Assembly: GCA_013003555.1 (NCBI GenBank)
Contig: JABDIV010000106.1
Location: forward strand, 1-64,000
DNA: 64,000 bases
Direction: 5' to 3'
From: Flavobacteriaceae bacterium
Lineage (GTDB): Bacteria; Bacteroidota; Bacteroidia; Flavobacteriales; Flavobacteriaceae
The notes beneath the pieces are model-generated. The model did no database searches. It was not told the origin of the DNA and saw only the letters and a list, made by a program, of their open reading frames with translations. Of the stretch, positions 20,130 through 27,386 are shown in pieces (the stretch's first letter is position 1; each line of letters opens with the position of its first letter). The position numbers and the translations under genes were made by a program.

Positions 20130-21317
20130 TTAGTCTAATATCTCAGTTACCTGACCGGCACCCACAGTACGACCACCTTCACGGATTGCGAATCGCAAAC
20201 CAACGTTAAGTGCAATCGCCTGAATAAGATCAACAGTAATCGTCAAGTTGTCACCAGGCATTACCATCTCAACACCATCAGGAAGAATGATGTTTCCAGT
20301 TACGTCGGTAGTACGAACGTAGAACTGTGGACGATAATTATTGTGGAATGGCGTATGACGACCACCTTCTTCTTTTTTCAGGATATAGACTTCCGCTTTA
20401 AATTTAGCGTGTGGTGTGATAGAACCTGGTTTACAGATTACCATACCACGACGGATATCGGTCTTTTCAATACCTCTTAACAGGATACCTACATTATCAC
20501 CAGCTTCACCGCGATCAAGGATCTTACGGAACATTTCAACACCTGTAATAGTTGAAGTCAATTTTTCAGCACCCATACCGATAATATCAACAGGGTCACC
20601 TGTGTTAGCGACACCAGTTTCAATACGTCCAGTTGCAACAGTACCACGACCTGTAATCGAGAATACATCTTCAATTGGCATAAGGAATGGTTTTTCAACG
20701 TCACGTACAGGCAGCTCGATCCAAGTATCAACAGCTTCCATCAATTCCATTACGGTATCGACCCATTTTGCTTCACCATTCAAGGCACCAAGAGCAGAAC
20801 CAGAAATTACCGGTCCATTGTCTCCATCATATTCGTAGAATGAAAGCAATTCTCTTACTTCCATTTCAACTAGTTCAAGAAGTTCATCATCATCAACCAT
20901 ATCAACCTTGTTCAAGAAGACTACGATTCGTGGAATTCCAACCTGACGTCCAAGTAGGATATGCTCACGTGTTTGTGGCATTGGACCATCGGTAGCCGCA
21001 ACCACCAAAATAGCACCGTCCATCTGAGCAGCACCAGTTACCATGTTCTTAACGTAATCGGCGTGACCTGGACAGTCAACGTGCGCATAGTGACGATTAG
21101 CCGTTTGGTATTCAACGTGGGCCGTATTAATTGTAATACCTCTTTCTTTTTCTTCAGGAGCATTATCGATTGAATCGAATTCTCGTGCTTCTGATAAACC
21201 CTTCTCTGCCAAAACTTTGGTAATAGCAGCAGTCAATGTCGTTTTACCGTGATCGACGTGTCCAATTGTACCTATATTTAAGTGCGGTTTGGAACGATCA
21301 AAAGTTTCCTTTGCCAT
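20130..21317 (-). CDS. tuf: Elongation factor Tu
   Basis: 395 residues, full length. P-loop GHVDHGKT (19-26), DCPGHADY and NKVDMVDD give the GTPase domain, followed by the two beta-barrel domains ending in [11 protein letters not shown]. It delivers aminoacyl-tRNA to the ribosome. It sits between the tRNA-Thr/Tyr/Gly/Thr cluster and tRNA-Trp on the same strand, so it is very probably co-transcribed with them. Confidence 0.98.
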   Translation of the reverse strand: MAKETFDRSKPHLNIGTIGHVDHGKTTLTAAITKVLAEKGLSEAREFDSIDNAPEEKERGITINTAHVEYQTANRHYAHVDCPGHADYVKNMVTGAAQMDGAILVVAATDGPMPQTREHILLGRQVGIPRIVVFLNKVDMVDDDELLELVEMEVRELLSFYEYDGDNGPVISGSALGALNGEAKWVDTVMELMEAVDTWIELPVRDVEKPFLMPIEDVFSITGRGTVATGRIETGVANTGDPVDIIGMGAEKLTSTITGVEMFRKILDRGEAGDNVGILLRGIEKTDIRRGMVICKPGSITPHAKFKAEVYILKKEEGGRHTPFHNNYRPQFYVRTTDVTGNIILPDGVEMVMPGDNLTITVDLIQAIALNVGLRFAIREGGRTVGAGQVTEILD

Positions 21318-21376
21318 GATTTAAAATTTAATATTAGTTATATAATATTAGTGTTCAATTTATCTTTAAAAAAAAG

Positions 21377-21448
21377 AGCCAATGACGGGATTTGAACCCG
21401 TGACCTCTTCCTTACCAAGGAAACGCTCTACCCCTGAGCTACACCGGC
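21377..21448 (-). tRNA. trnT: tRNA-Thr (GGT)
   Basis: 72 bases. Acceptor GCCGGTG/CATTGGC, TA at 8-9, D arm GCTC/GAGC, anticodon loop TTGGTAA (anticodon GGT), T arm ACGGG/CCCGT with TTCAAAT loop. It is the tRNA nearest to tuf. Confidence 0.94.
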
Positions 21449-21458
21449 TAAAACTTTG

Positions 21459-21531
21459 AGCGGGAGACCGGGTTCGAACCGGCGACATTCAGCTTGGAAG
21501 GCTGACGCTCTACCAACTGAGCTACTCCCGC
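21459..21531 (-). tRNA. trnG: tRNA-Gly (TCC)
   Basis: 73 bases. Acceptor GCGGGAG/CTCCCGC, anticodon loop CTTCCAA (anticodon TCC), T arm GCCGG/CCGGT with TTCGAAC loop. Ten bases separate it from tRNA-Thr(GGT). Confidence 0.95.
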
Positions 21532-21671
21532 TTAATTTTATCCTTAAATAGAGTTTCCTTTCCATTTTTGCCGGCCATACAACCTATTGTCATATGAGTC
21601 TCAGGTCAAAATTACTTTTTATCTCAGCCTTAAGAAAGCAAGCTTTCTACTCCTTCCCAAATAAAGTAATG
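21532..21671. other. Spacer between tRNA-Gly and tRNA-Tyr with tight hairpin
   Basis: 140 bases without a gene. Contains AGAAAGC (21633-21639) and GCTTTCT (21642-21648) separated by only two bases, a possible processing hairpin between the tRNAs. Confidence 0.4.
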
Positions 21672-21754
21672 TGGGGAGAGCAGGATTCGAACCTGCGAAG
21701 GTAAAAACCAACAGATTTACAGTCTGTCCTCGTTGGCCGCTTGAGTATCTCCCC
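21672..21754 (-). tRNA. trnY: tRNA-Tyr (GTA)
   Basis: 83 bases with the long variable arm of class II tRNAs. Acceptor GGGGAGA/TCTCCCC with discriminator A, anticodon loop CTGTAAA (anticodon GTA), T arm GCAGG/CCTGC. Confidence 0.95.
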
Positions 21755-21791
21755 AAACTCTAGTGTATTTCACTCTTTTAATGAACTTGTG

Positions 21792-21865
21792 AGCCGATAG
21801 AGGGACTCGAACCCACGACCTGCTGATTACAAATCAGCTGCTCTAGCCAGCTGAGCTATATCGGC
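21792..21865 (-). tRNA. trnT: tRNA-Thr (TGT)
   Basis: 74 bases. Acceptor GCCGATA/TATCGGC, anticodon loop TTTGTAA (anticodon TGT), T loop TTCGAGT. The T stem GTGGG/CCCTC has a U-U mismatch at positions 50-64, unusual but tolerable. It is the first gene of the tRNA-tuf operon. Confidence 0.93.
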
Positions 21866-21885
21866 CTTTTAATCACTTTTTTATA

Positions 21886-21914
21886 CAAAAAAAGTCCGCT
21901 ATTTCTAACGGACT
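21886..21914 (-). terminator. Intrinsic terminator of hpf
   Basis: AGTCCG (21893-21898) pairs with CGGACT (21909-21914). On the minus strand it is followed by a run of seven U (21893-21887). It ends transcripts coming from xerC-hpf. Confidence 0.75.
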
Positions 21915-21915
21915 G

Positions 21916-21945
21916 CAAATGTATTGATTTATTTTTTTAATCAAA
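21916..21945 (-). promoter_or_regulatory. Promoter of the tRNA-tuf operon
   Basis: On the minus strand TTTG (21945-21942), 18 bases, then TACATTTG (21923-21916), a near-consensus Bacteroidota promoter. Its predicted start, about 6 bases downstream, falls inside the first arm of the hpf terminator. Confidence 0.6.
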
Positions 21946-21969
21946 ACCTTTTTACTGAAAAATATTCAT

Positions 21970-22272
21970 CTATAAATGGGGTCGAATTTTTTGTTTGCGT
22001 TTTATCAATTGTCTTTCGAGTGAACTTACAGCAGAATCAGCTCCTTCCTCGAACGATTTACACATCTTTTTTACAACAAAACTGTCACCGGGGACTCTTA
22101 TTCGAGCCTCGAAAATCTTATTCTCTTTTTCGCTGGTGTTTTCCACTTTGAGAAACACATCACTGGTAAGCACTTTATCATAATACTTATCAAGTTTGTC
22201 CATACGCCTTTGAATAAAGTCAATTAACTTTCGATCGGCGGTAAAATTAACAGATTGGGTGTTGACTCTCAT
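21970..22272 (-). CDS. hpf: Ribosome hibernation-promoting factor, short HPF/RaiA family
   Basis: 100 residues, the short form without the C-terminal dimerisation domain of long HPF. Start MRVNTQSVNFTADRKLIDFIQRR, a beta-alpha-beta-beta-beta-alpha fold pattern, and a basic tail (LIKRKQKIRPHL). By family it binds the 30S decoding site in slow growth and inactivates ribosomes. It is 37 bases after the recombinase gene in the same direction and is followed by an intrinsic terminator. Confidence 0.9.
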   Translation of the reverse strand: MRVNTQSVNFTADRKLIDFIQRRMDKLDKYYDKVLTSDVFLKVENTSEKENKIFEARIRVPGDSFVVKKMCKSFEEGADSAVSSLERQLIKRKQKIRPHL

Positions 22273-22309
22273 ATTAAAAGATTTAGGTTAAACTTCGGTT
22301 TTCTACTAA

Positions 22310-23197
22310 TTATTTTTGTCTGGGATGGGATTGTGCATGTATTTTTTTTAATTCAGCAATACTTCCATGTGTATAAACTTGTGTAGCTGCCAAGCTGCTA
22401 TGCCCAAGTAATTCTTTAACCGCATTTAAGTCCGCGCCCTGGTTCAGCAAATGTGTCGCGAACGAATGCCTGAGAATGTGAGGGCTCTTCTTAACCTTGT
22501 ACGATGCCTTACTAAAATAATCATTAATTATTCTGTACACAAGAGTTTCATATACTTTATAACCCTTTTTCGTTAAAAATAAAAATTCATCGTCATGCAC
22601 CGTTTCAAGATCTGTACGTGTGGCCATGTATTTGTCGATTGATTTCAAGACCGTCGGTAAAAGTGGAATGATACGTTCTTTATTTCTTTTTCCCAGGACT
22701 TTAACCGATCCGTTCGTAAAATCGACATCCTTTAGTCTGAGTTGGATCAACTCTGCGCGCCTTATCCCGGTCGAATAAAAAAGTTCGATAATGGCCTTAT
22801 TGCGATTACCTTCGAAAGTGTCATCAAAATTAAGTTCGTCGAGTACCGTTAGAATTTCTGCCTCCGAGAAGGGGATTTGAATGGATTTCTTTGTTTTCAA
22901 AGCCCTATGCCTGGCTAGGGGATTAATCGAAATATCACCAACTTTGAGAAGAAATTTATAATAGGAATTCAATGCGCTCATCTTCCGGTTGATCGTTCGG
23001 TTTGTCAAACCCTGTTCAACCAGGTAGACGATCCAATTTCTTATAAGATTATATGTAGCCTTTTCAGGTTTTGCAAGATCGAGTTCAGATTTTAAAAAAT
23101 TTTCAAACGATTCCAGATCCTGTTTATACGCCGTGATGGTATGCACAGAAAAATTTTTTTCGAGTAATAAATAATCAAGAAACGATTTGAAGGTCAT
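22310..23197 (-). CDS. xerC: Tyrosine recombinase, XerC type
   Basis: 295 residues, typical for XerC/XerD. N-terminal core-binding SAM-like domain (1-90) and catalytic domain with R146, K170, H240-x-x-R243, H266 and nucleophile Y275 in HSSLAATQVYTHGS. By family it resolves chromosome dimers at dif. The constant neighbourhood rpsU-xerC-hpf, which I recall from Flavobacteriaceae, and the absence of a nearby integron or phage argue for a chromosomal Xer enzyme rather than an integrase. Confidence 0.9.
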   Translation of the reverse strand: MTFKSFLDYLLLEKNFSVHTITAYKQDLESFENFLKSELDLAKPEKATYNLIRNWIVYLVEQGLTNRTINRKMSALNSYYKFLLKVGDISINPLARHRALKTKKSIQIPFSEAEILTVLDELNFDDTFEGNRNKAIIELFYSTGIRRAELIQLRLKDVDFTNGSVKVLGKRNKERIIPLLPTVLKSIDKYMATRTDLETVHDDEFLFLTKKGYKVYETLVYRIINDYFSKASYKVKKSPHILRHSFATHLLNQGADLNAVKELLGHSSLAATQVYTHGSIAELKKIHAQSHPRQK

Positions 23198-23243
23198 GCA
23201 GACTATAATTGTTGAATTTAAATTTACAAAACAAAAACGATTT

Positions 23244-23280
23244 GCATAAAAAAAACCCGTTTCAATATGGAACGGGTTTT
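23244..23280 (-). terminator. Intrinsic terminator of rpsU
   Basis: A 12-bp stem: AAAACCCGTTTC (23252-23263) pairs with GGAACGGGTTTT (23269-23280), one G-U, loop AATAT. On the minus strand an extended U run follows. It separates rpsU from xerC. Confidence 0.8.
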
Positions 23281-23299
23281 ACTATTTGGATATTGTAGT

Positions 23300-23494
23300 T
23301 TAAATATCTTCAGCGTCTCTTAGGGTCTGTATGTATTGCGCTTTTTGCACAATAGCACGACGTTCTATAGAAGGTTTGTTAAATTGCTTTCTTTTGCGCA
23401 ATTGGCGCATTGTTCCTGTTTTATCGAATTTTCGTTTAAAACGTTTCAATGCTCTGTCTATATTTTCACTTTCTTTTATTGGAATGATTAACAT
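23300..23494 (-). CDS. rpsU: 30S ribosomal protein S21 (bS21)
   Basis: 64 residues, basic, start MLIIPIKESENIDRALKRFKRKFDKTG. bS21 sits at the 30S platform next to the 16S 3' tail; in Bacteroidota, structural and ribosome-profiling work showed that it helps hide the anti-Shine-Dalgarno. Here it has a full AGGAGG site 9 bases before its ATG, its own promoter and its own terminator, so it is a monocistronic, probably self-regulated unit. Confidence 0.95.
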   Translation of the reverse strand: MLIIPIKESENIDRALKRFKRKFDKTGTMRQLRKRKQFNKPSIERRAIVQKAQYIQTLRDAEDI

Positions 23495-23503
23495 AGGTCC
23501 TGA

Positions 23504-23509
23504 CCTCCT
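23504..23509 (-). promoter_or_regulatory. Full Shine-Dalgarno of rpsU
   Basis: AGGAGG on the minus strand with 9 bases to the ATG. Almost no other gene in this window shows such a site, as expected for Bacteroidota. Confidence 0.8.
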
Positions 23510-23529
23510 CTCTTTTAGAATTTCAGGCG

Positions 23530-23559
23530 CAAAGATACTAACTCTATCAAAATACGCAA
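23530..23559 (-). promoter_or_regulatory. Promoter of rpsU
   Basis: Minus strand TTG (23559-23557), exactly 19 bases, then TATCTTTG (23537-23530), a full match to the Bacteroidota consensus, 36 bases before the ATG and within the short gap after the acyl-CoA dehydrogenase. Confidence 0.7.
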
Positions 23560-23574
23560 TTCTTTATTAAATAT

Positions 23575-24741
23575 TTATGTAGACCGTTTATAGGTTTTGT
23601 TATCGATGACCATTTTTGCGATAATCTCTCGCAAAATTTCCGAAGTTCCACCGCCTATCGGGCCGAGGCGACTATCACGTAACAGGCGTGCCAAGGGATA
23701 TTCCTCCATATAGCCATAACCACCTAAAAACTGTAAACAATCATAAATGACTTCATCGGCCATCTTTGTCGAGGTTAATTTCGCTATTGTAGCCTCTTTA
23801 ACGGCATATTCGCCGCTGTTCAGTTTTTGAGCAACGGTATAATTATACTCACGACAAATTTCCATCTGAGCATAACGGTCGGCGAAGGTATGGCGCAGGG
23901 CCTGGTATTGATCAAGAGATTTGCCAAAGGTTTTTCGCTCTGACATATATTTTTTAGTGTAATCGAGGGCATATTCAGCACGGGCATGTGAATTGATAGC
24001 CATGAGCAATCTTTCAAGAGCGAAGTGTTGCATGATATAGGGAAACCCTTTGCTTTCTTCACCAAGCAGATTTTCAGCAGGAACCGTTACATTATCAAAT
24101 GATATTTCGGCTGTGTCGGAAGCTCGCCATCCCAGTTTATCGAGTTTTGTAGTTTGGATCCCTTTAGAATCCCGATCTACAACAAACATACTTATGCCCT
24201 TATTTCCAAGTTCAGGGCTGGTCTTAGCGGCAACAACCATATAATCACAATAGTGTCCGTTTGTGATGAAAGTTTTTGACCCATTCAGCACATAGGTCTC
24301 ACCATGCTTCATGGCGGTAGTTCTCATTCCGGCTACATCACTGCCTCCAAAGGGTTCTGTAACGGCCAGACAGCCTATCTTCTCTCCTGAAATACTCGGG
24401 GCCAGATAACGCTGCTTAATGTTGTGATTGCCTTCGGCATTCAAATGGGTCATCGCCAGATAGGCATGTGCCCAGATCGCGGCAGCAAATCCTCCCGATC
24501 TCACTTTCTGCAATTCCTCTAAGAGGATCACCGTATAGAACATATCCAATTCATGGCCACCATAGGCTTCGGGATACGGCAATCCGAAGTAACCCATTTC
24601 ACCAAACCGATCCCAAATAAAGCGATCAATAACGCCTTCTTTCTCCCATTTATCAACATGCGGCAGGACTTCTTTCGCAAGAAATTTTTGTAAACTTTTT
24701 CGAAATAATTGATGTTCTTCTGTGAAGTACATGCTCTTCAT
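23575..24741 (-). CDS. Acyl-CoA dehydrogenase family protein
   Basis: 388 residues. FAD enzyme that oxidises acyl-CoA to trans-2-enoyl-CoA and passes electrons to electron-transfer flavoprotein. Visible blocks: CLAVTEPFGGSDVAGM and NGSKTFITNG (FAD/substrate), QFLGGYGYMEEYPLARLLRDSR and IGGGTSEILREI. The usual glutamate before GTSEI is glycine, but E243 lies in FALERLLMA, the position of the catalytic base in isovaleryl-CoA and long-chain dehydrogenases, so the enzyme is probably active and of that branch. Start could be ATG 24741 or 24732. It is 11 bases after the helix-hairpin-helix gene. Confidence 0.92.
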   Translation of the reverse strand: MKSMYFTEEHQLFRKSLQKFLAKEVLPHVDKWEKEGVIDRFIWDRFGEMGYFGLPYPEAYGGHELDMFYTVILLEELQKVRSGGFAAAIWAHAYLAMTHLNAEGNHNIKQRYLAPSISGEKIGCLAVTEPFGGSDVAGMRTTAMKHGETYVLNGSKTFITNGHYCDYMVVAAKTSPELGNKGISMFVVDRDSKGIQTTKLDKLGWRASDTAEISFDNVTVPAENLLGEESKGFPYIMQHFALERLLMAINSHARAEYALDYTKKYMSERKTFGKSLDQYQALRHTFADRYAQMEICREYNYTVAQKLNSGEYAVKEATIAKLTSTKMADEVIYDCLQFLGGYGYMEEYPLARLLRDSRLGPIGGGTSEILREIIAKMVIDNKTYKRST

Positions 24742-24752
24742 AGCATCACGTA

Positions 24753-25628
24753 TTAATCAAGCGTCAAATATAATCGAATTATATCAATTTTTGCAGCCGG
24801 GAAATCTTTAACTTTTGTTAATTCCTCCCAGGATTTGAATCCTTCTCTTAAGCTTCGCTCATTAATAATGGCATAAGCAAGTTCATAATCGATATGCTGT
24901 ACCTGGACCAACTGCTCGACAGTTGTTTTATTAAGCGCGAACTTTTCAACAATTCTGGGGCTTTTCACCTCGAAACGCTGATACAGACGTTCAAGCACAC
25001 TTTCGGATAGCCCGTAAACGTCAATCAGTTGAATCTCATGAATGAACCCGTCGGGAAATGAATTTCGAAATCGAATGATACGTTCCGAAAGAACCGGGCC
25101 AACACCATTCACTTCCTGTAAATCAAGAGCCGTTGCTTTGTTTAAATCAATTTTCTTTCCTTTAAATGAGGAATCCCCATTGAGGTTCCTTGCTTGCATT
25201 GAGCTGCTGTTTGAATTAACCCAATCAGGAAATTTAAAAAATGGTTTTATCTGCTTAAGAAGAGAATCGGAAACCTTGGTGACCCTTTGAAATTCCCTTG
25301 CGGAATTGACCCATTTTCCATTCTCCCGAAACGTGAGAAGCCTATCGATTTCTTCATTGGTCATCCCGAGGGTATAGCCTTTAAAATCGGTTATAAAGTT
25401 TGGATTGAAGGGTGTTATTTTCGGCTTCGAGGATTGAAGAGCAATTTTCCGAAGTGAATCGATCTCAGTTTGGTATTGTCTTACGACAACATCGTTAATA
25501 TCTGATTCGACAACAAACCCGCTGATGTAATAATATAGTGACTGTAACCCTATAATGAGGAATAGCAAAAAAAAGATCCCATTTCGTTGTCGGTGTGTAA
25601 ACCTGAAATGGGATCTTTTTATAAGCAT
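24753..25628 (-). CDS. Membrane-anchored helix-hairpin-helix (ComEA-like) protein
   Basis: 291 residues. Short basic N-terminus, one membrane segment (about 18-36), a linker, then repeated HhH units: KIDLNKATALDLQEVNGVGPVLSER and IIRFR (about 163-195), plus two further degenerate units with FALNKTTVEQL and SWEELTKVKDF. Related to ComEA, the DNA receptor of natural transformation, but longer, so DNA binding at the periplasmic face is inference. The start MLIKRSHFRFTHRQRNGIFF agrees with the family pattern as I recall it. Codons 3-20 coincide with a strong intrinsic terminator. Nine bases separate it from the symporter stop. Confidence 0.82.
   Translation of the reverse strand: MLIKRSHFRFTHRQRNGIFFLLFLIIGLQSLYYYISGFVVESDINDVVVRQYQTEIDSLRKIALQSSKPKITPFNPNFITDFKGYTLGMTNEEIDRLLTFRENGKWVNSAREFQRVTKVSDSLLKQIKPFFKFPDWVNSNSSSMQARNLNGDSSFKGKKIDLNKATALDLQEVNGVGPVLSERIIRFRNSFPDGFIHEIQLIDVYGLSESVLERLYQRFEVKSPRIVEKFALNKTTVEQLVQVQHIDYELAYAIINERSLREGFKSWEELTKVKDFPAAKIDIIRLYLTLD
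25567..25620 (-). terminator. Intrinsic terminator embedded in the N-terminal codons of the ComEA-like gene
   Basis: AAAAAGATCCCATTTC (25570-25585, plus strand) and GAAATGGGATCTTTTT (25605-25620) form a perfect 16-bp stem with a 19-base loop. On the minus strand it is followed by eight U (25574-25567). It lies 18 bases after the symporter stop and wholly inside codons 3-21 of the next gene. Confidence 0.8.
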
Positions 25629-25637
25629 TACATGTTG

Positions 25638-27275
25638 TTAGTCTTTTGCAGCCCTTATGGCCTCTAGATATCTGCTCACCTCTTGTCTTACTTTTGGGAA
25701 TAAGAAAAAGAGTCCGATCATATTCGGGAATACCAAGGCTAATATCATGGCATCAGAGAATTTGATAACGGCATCAAGTGTTGCTGCAGCACCGATTACA
25801 ACGAATATCAGGAACAATATCTTATACATAATGTCGGCTGTTTTTCCTTTGCCGAATAAATATTTCCAGGATTGAAGTCCGTAATACGACCATGAAATCA
25901 TCGTGGAAAACGCAAATAAAACTATGGCAATGGTGAGCACATAAGAAAAGCCGGGAATGACTGAGTCGAAGGCCATTGAGGTCAGGTCGACCCCGCCGAC
26001 TGTACTTCCATCAGAATTGAGTAGTACGCTACTGGCGGAATCTCCGGCAGCACCATATTGGAAAATACTTTGAACATTGTCACCATCGATATTAAAGAAA
26101 ATAATCACCAGCGCTGTCATGGTACAGATGACCACCGTATCGATGAATGGTTCAAGTAAGGCCACAACACCTTCCGATGCAGGATATCTTGTTTTTACGG
26201 CAGAGTGTGCAATGGCTGCAGATCCTGCTCCTGCTTCATTAGAGAAAGCTGCCCGTTGGAATCCAACAATCAATACACCAACCAAACCACCAAGTCCGGC
26301 CATGGGTGTAAATGCCCCGGCAAATATCAATCCGAAGGCATCATCGATGTATGAGAAATTAGCAAATATGATTACAAGAGCTGCCAGTACATAAATACCG
26401 GCCATAAAAGGGACTATTTTTTCTGTTATGCTGGCAATTCGTTTAATACCACCAATAATAACAATCCCTACAAGTATTGCCAAAACAATACCAATTATAA
26501 ATCCGGTTGACCCGCCTTCGAGTCCGAGCAGTGACGACAACTGTACGGTAGCCTGATTCGATTGAAACGCATTTCCGCCGCCAAAAGATGCCCCGATACA
26601 TAAAATTGCAAACAGGACAGCCAGGAATTTACCAAACCAAGCCATATTTCGTTCTTTCAGACCTTTTGAAAGGTAGTACATCGGACCACCATATACGGTT
26701 CCATCTTCACCAACATCACGATAGGTCACCCCTAATGTACACTCAACGAATTTTGTCGACATTCCTATAAATCCACAAACTATCATCCAGAAGGTAGCTC
26801 CTGGTCCACCTAAGGCAATAGCGATGGCTACACCGGCAATATTTCCTAATCCAACCGTTCCTGAGACGGCTGTTGCGAGTGCCTGGAAATGACTTACTTC
26901 ACCTTCCCTGCTTTCATCTCGGATGGTGTCAGGTAAATCGCCTTCAACAATATTTACGGCTACCTTTTCTTCAACACCGTGTTGTTCAATATCGTCATAC
27001 TTACCTCTAACGGTGTTAATGGCAAGCGGAAACTTGAAGATATTCGGGAATTTAAAGATTAAGGTAAAAAAACTTGCACCAACAACGAGTAGAATAACCA
27101 CGAATGGGATCTGGTATTCTCCTATAGGAACGGGATATAACACTAATCCTTCCCAGGCTTCGGCAATAGGCATAAATGCGTCATTAACACGTTCGTCAAG
27201 ACCTTTTTCGGCTTCCTGGGCGATTGATATTAATGGCGAAATTAAGGCAAAGAAAAGGAGAAGGAGATTCCTCAT
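25638..27275 (-). CDS. Sodium:alanine symporter family protein (AGCS)
   Basis: 545 residues, inner-membrane sodium/amino-acid symporter (alanine or glycine by family). Many membrane spans, with the AGCS signature GTVGLGNIAGVAIAIALGGPGATFWM and the AAFSNEAGAGSAAIAHSA block. A signal-like N-terminus (MRNLLLLFFALISPLISIAQ) precedes an extra soluble segment before the first core span, as in other Bacteroidota members. It is first of a likely three-gene unit with the ComEA-like and acyl-CoA dehydrogenase genes. Confidence 0.93.
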   Translation of the reverse strand: MRNLLLLFFALISPLISIAQEAEKGLDERVNDAFMPIAEAWEGLVLYPVPIGEYQIPFVVILLVVGASFFTLIFKFPNIFKFPLAINTVRGKYDDIEQHGVEEKVAVNIVEGDLPDTIRDESREGEVSHFQALATAVSGTVGLGNIAGVAIAIALGGPGATFWMIVCGFIGMSTKFVECTLGVTYRDVGEDGTVYGGPMYYLSKGLKERNMAWFGKFLAVLFAILCIGASFGGGNAFQSNQATVQLSSLLGLEGGSTGFIIGIVLAILVGIVIIGGIKRIASITEKIVPFMAGIYVLAALVIIFANFSYIDDAFGLIFAGAFTPMAGLGGLVGVLIVGFQRAAFSNEAGAGSAAIAHSAVKTRYPASEGVVALLEPFIDTVVICTMTALVIIFFNIDGDNVQSIFQYGAAGDSASSVLLNSDGSTVGGVDLTSMAFDSVIPGFSYVLTIAIVLFAFSTMISWSYYGLQSWKYLFGKGKTADIMYKILFLIFVVIGAAATLDAVIKFSDAMILALVFPNMIGLFFLFPKVRQEVSRYLEAIRAAKD

Positions 27276-27355
27276 AATAGTTATTTATTAGTTAGTAGTT
27301 TTCTTCGTTTTTTAGTGTAATTCGAGGCAAGATGCTAAAAAAAAACGAGTTTTTA

Positions 27356-27386
27356 AAACAAATGCTGTTAAAAGCAAAGCATGTTT
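27356..27386 (-). terminator. Possible terminator after the potassium channel gene
   Basis: Imperfect stem AAACAAATGCT (27356-27366) with AGCAT-GTTT (27378-27386), overlapping the channel stop codon. On the minus strand U-rich stretches follow, so it is weak but plausible. Confidence 0.35.

Noticed and set aside
22310-23197. Tyrosine recombinase as mark of an integrated element next to the tRNA cluster
   Set aside because: Length, motifs and the rpsU-xerC-hpf context fit a chromosomal XerC; no phage or conjugation genes and no matching att pair at these tRNAs.
24753-25628. Start of the ComEA-like gene downstream of the terminator
   Set aside because: No ATG, GTG or TTG further in would keep both the conserved N-terminal segment and the membrane helix, so the overlap with the terminator is kept.
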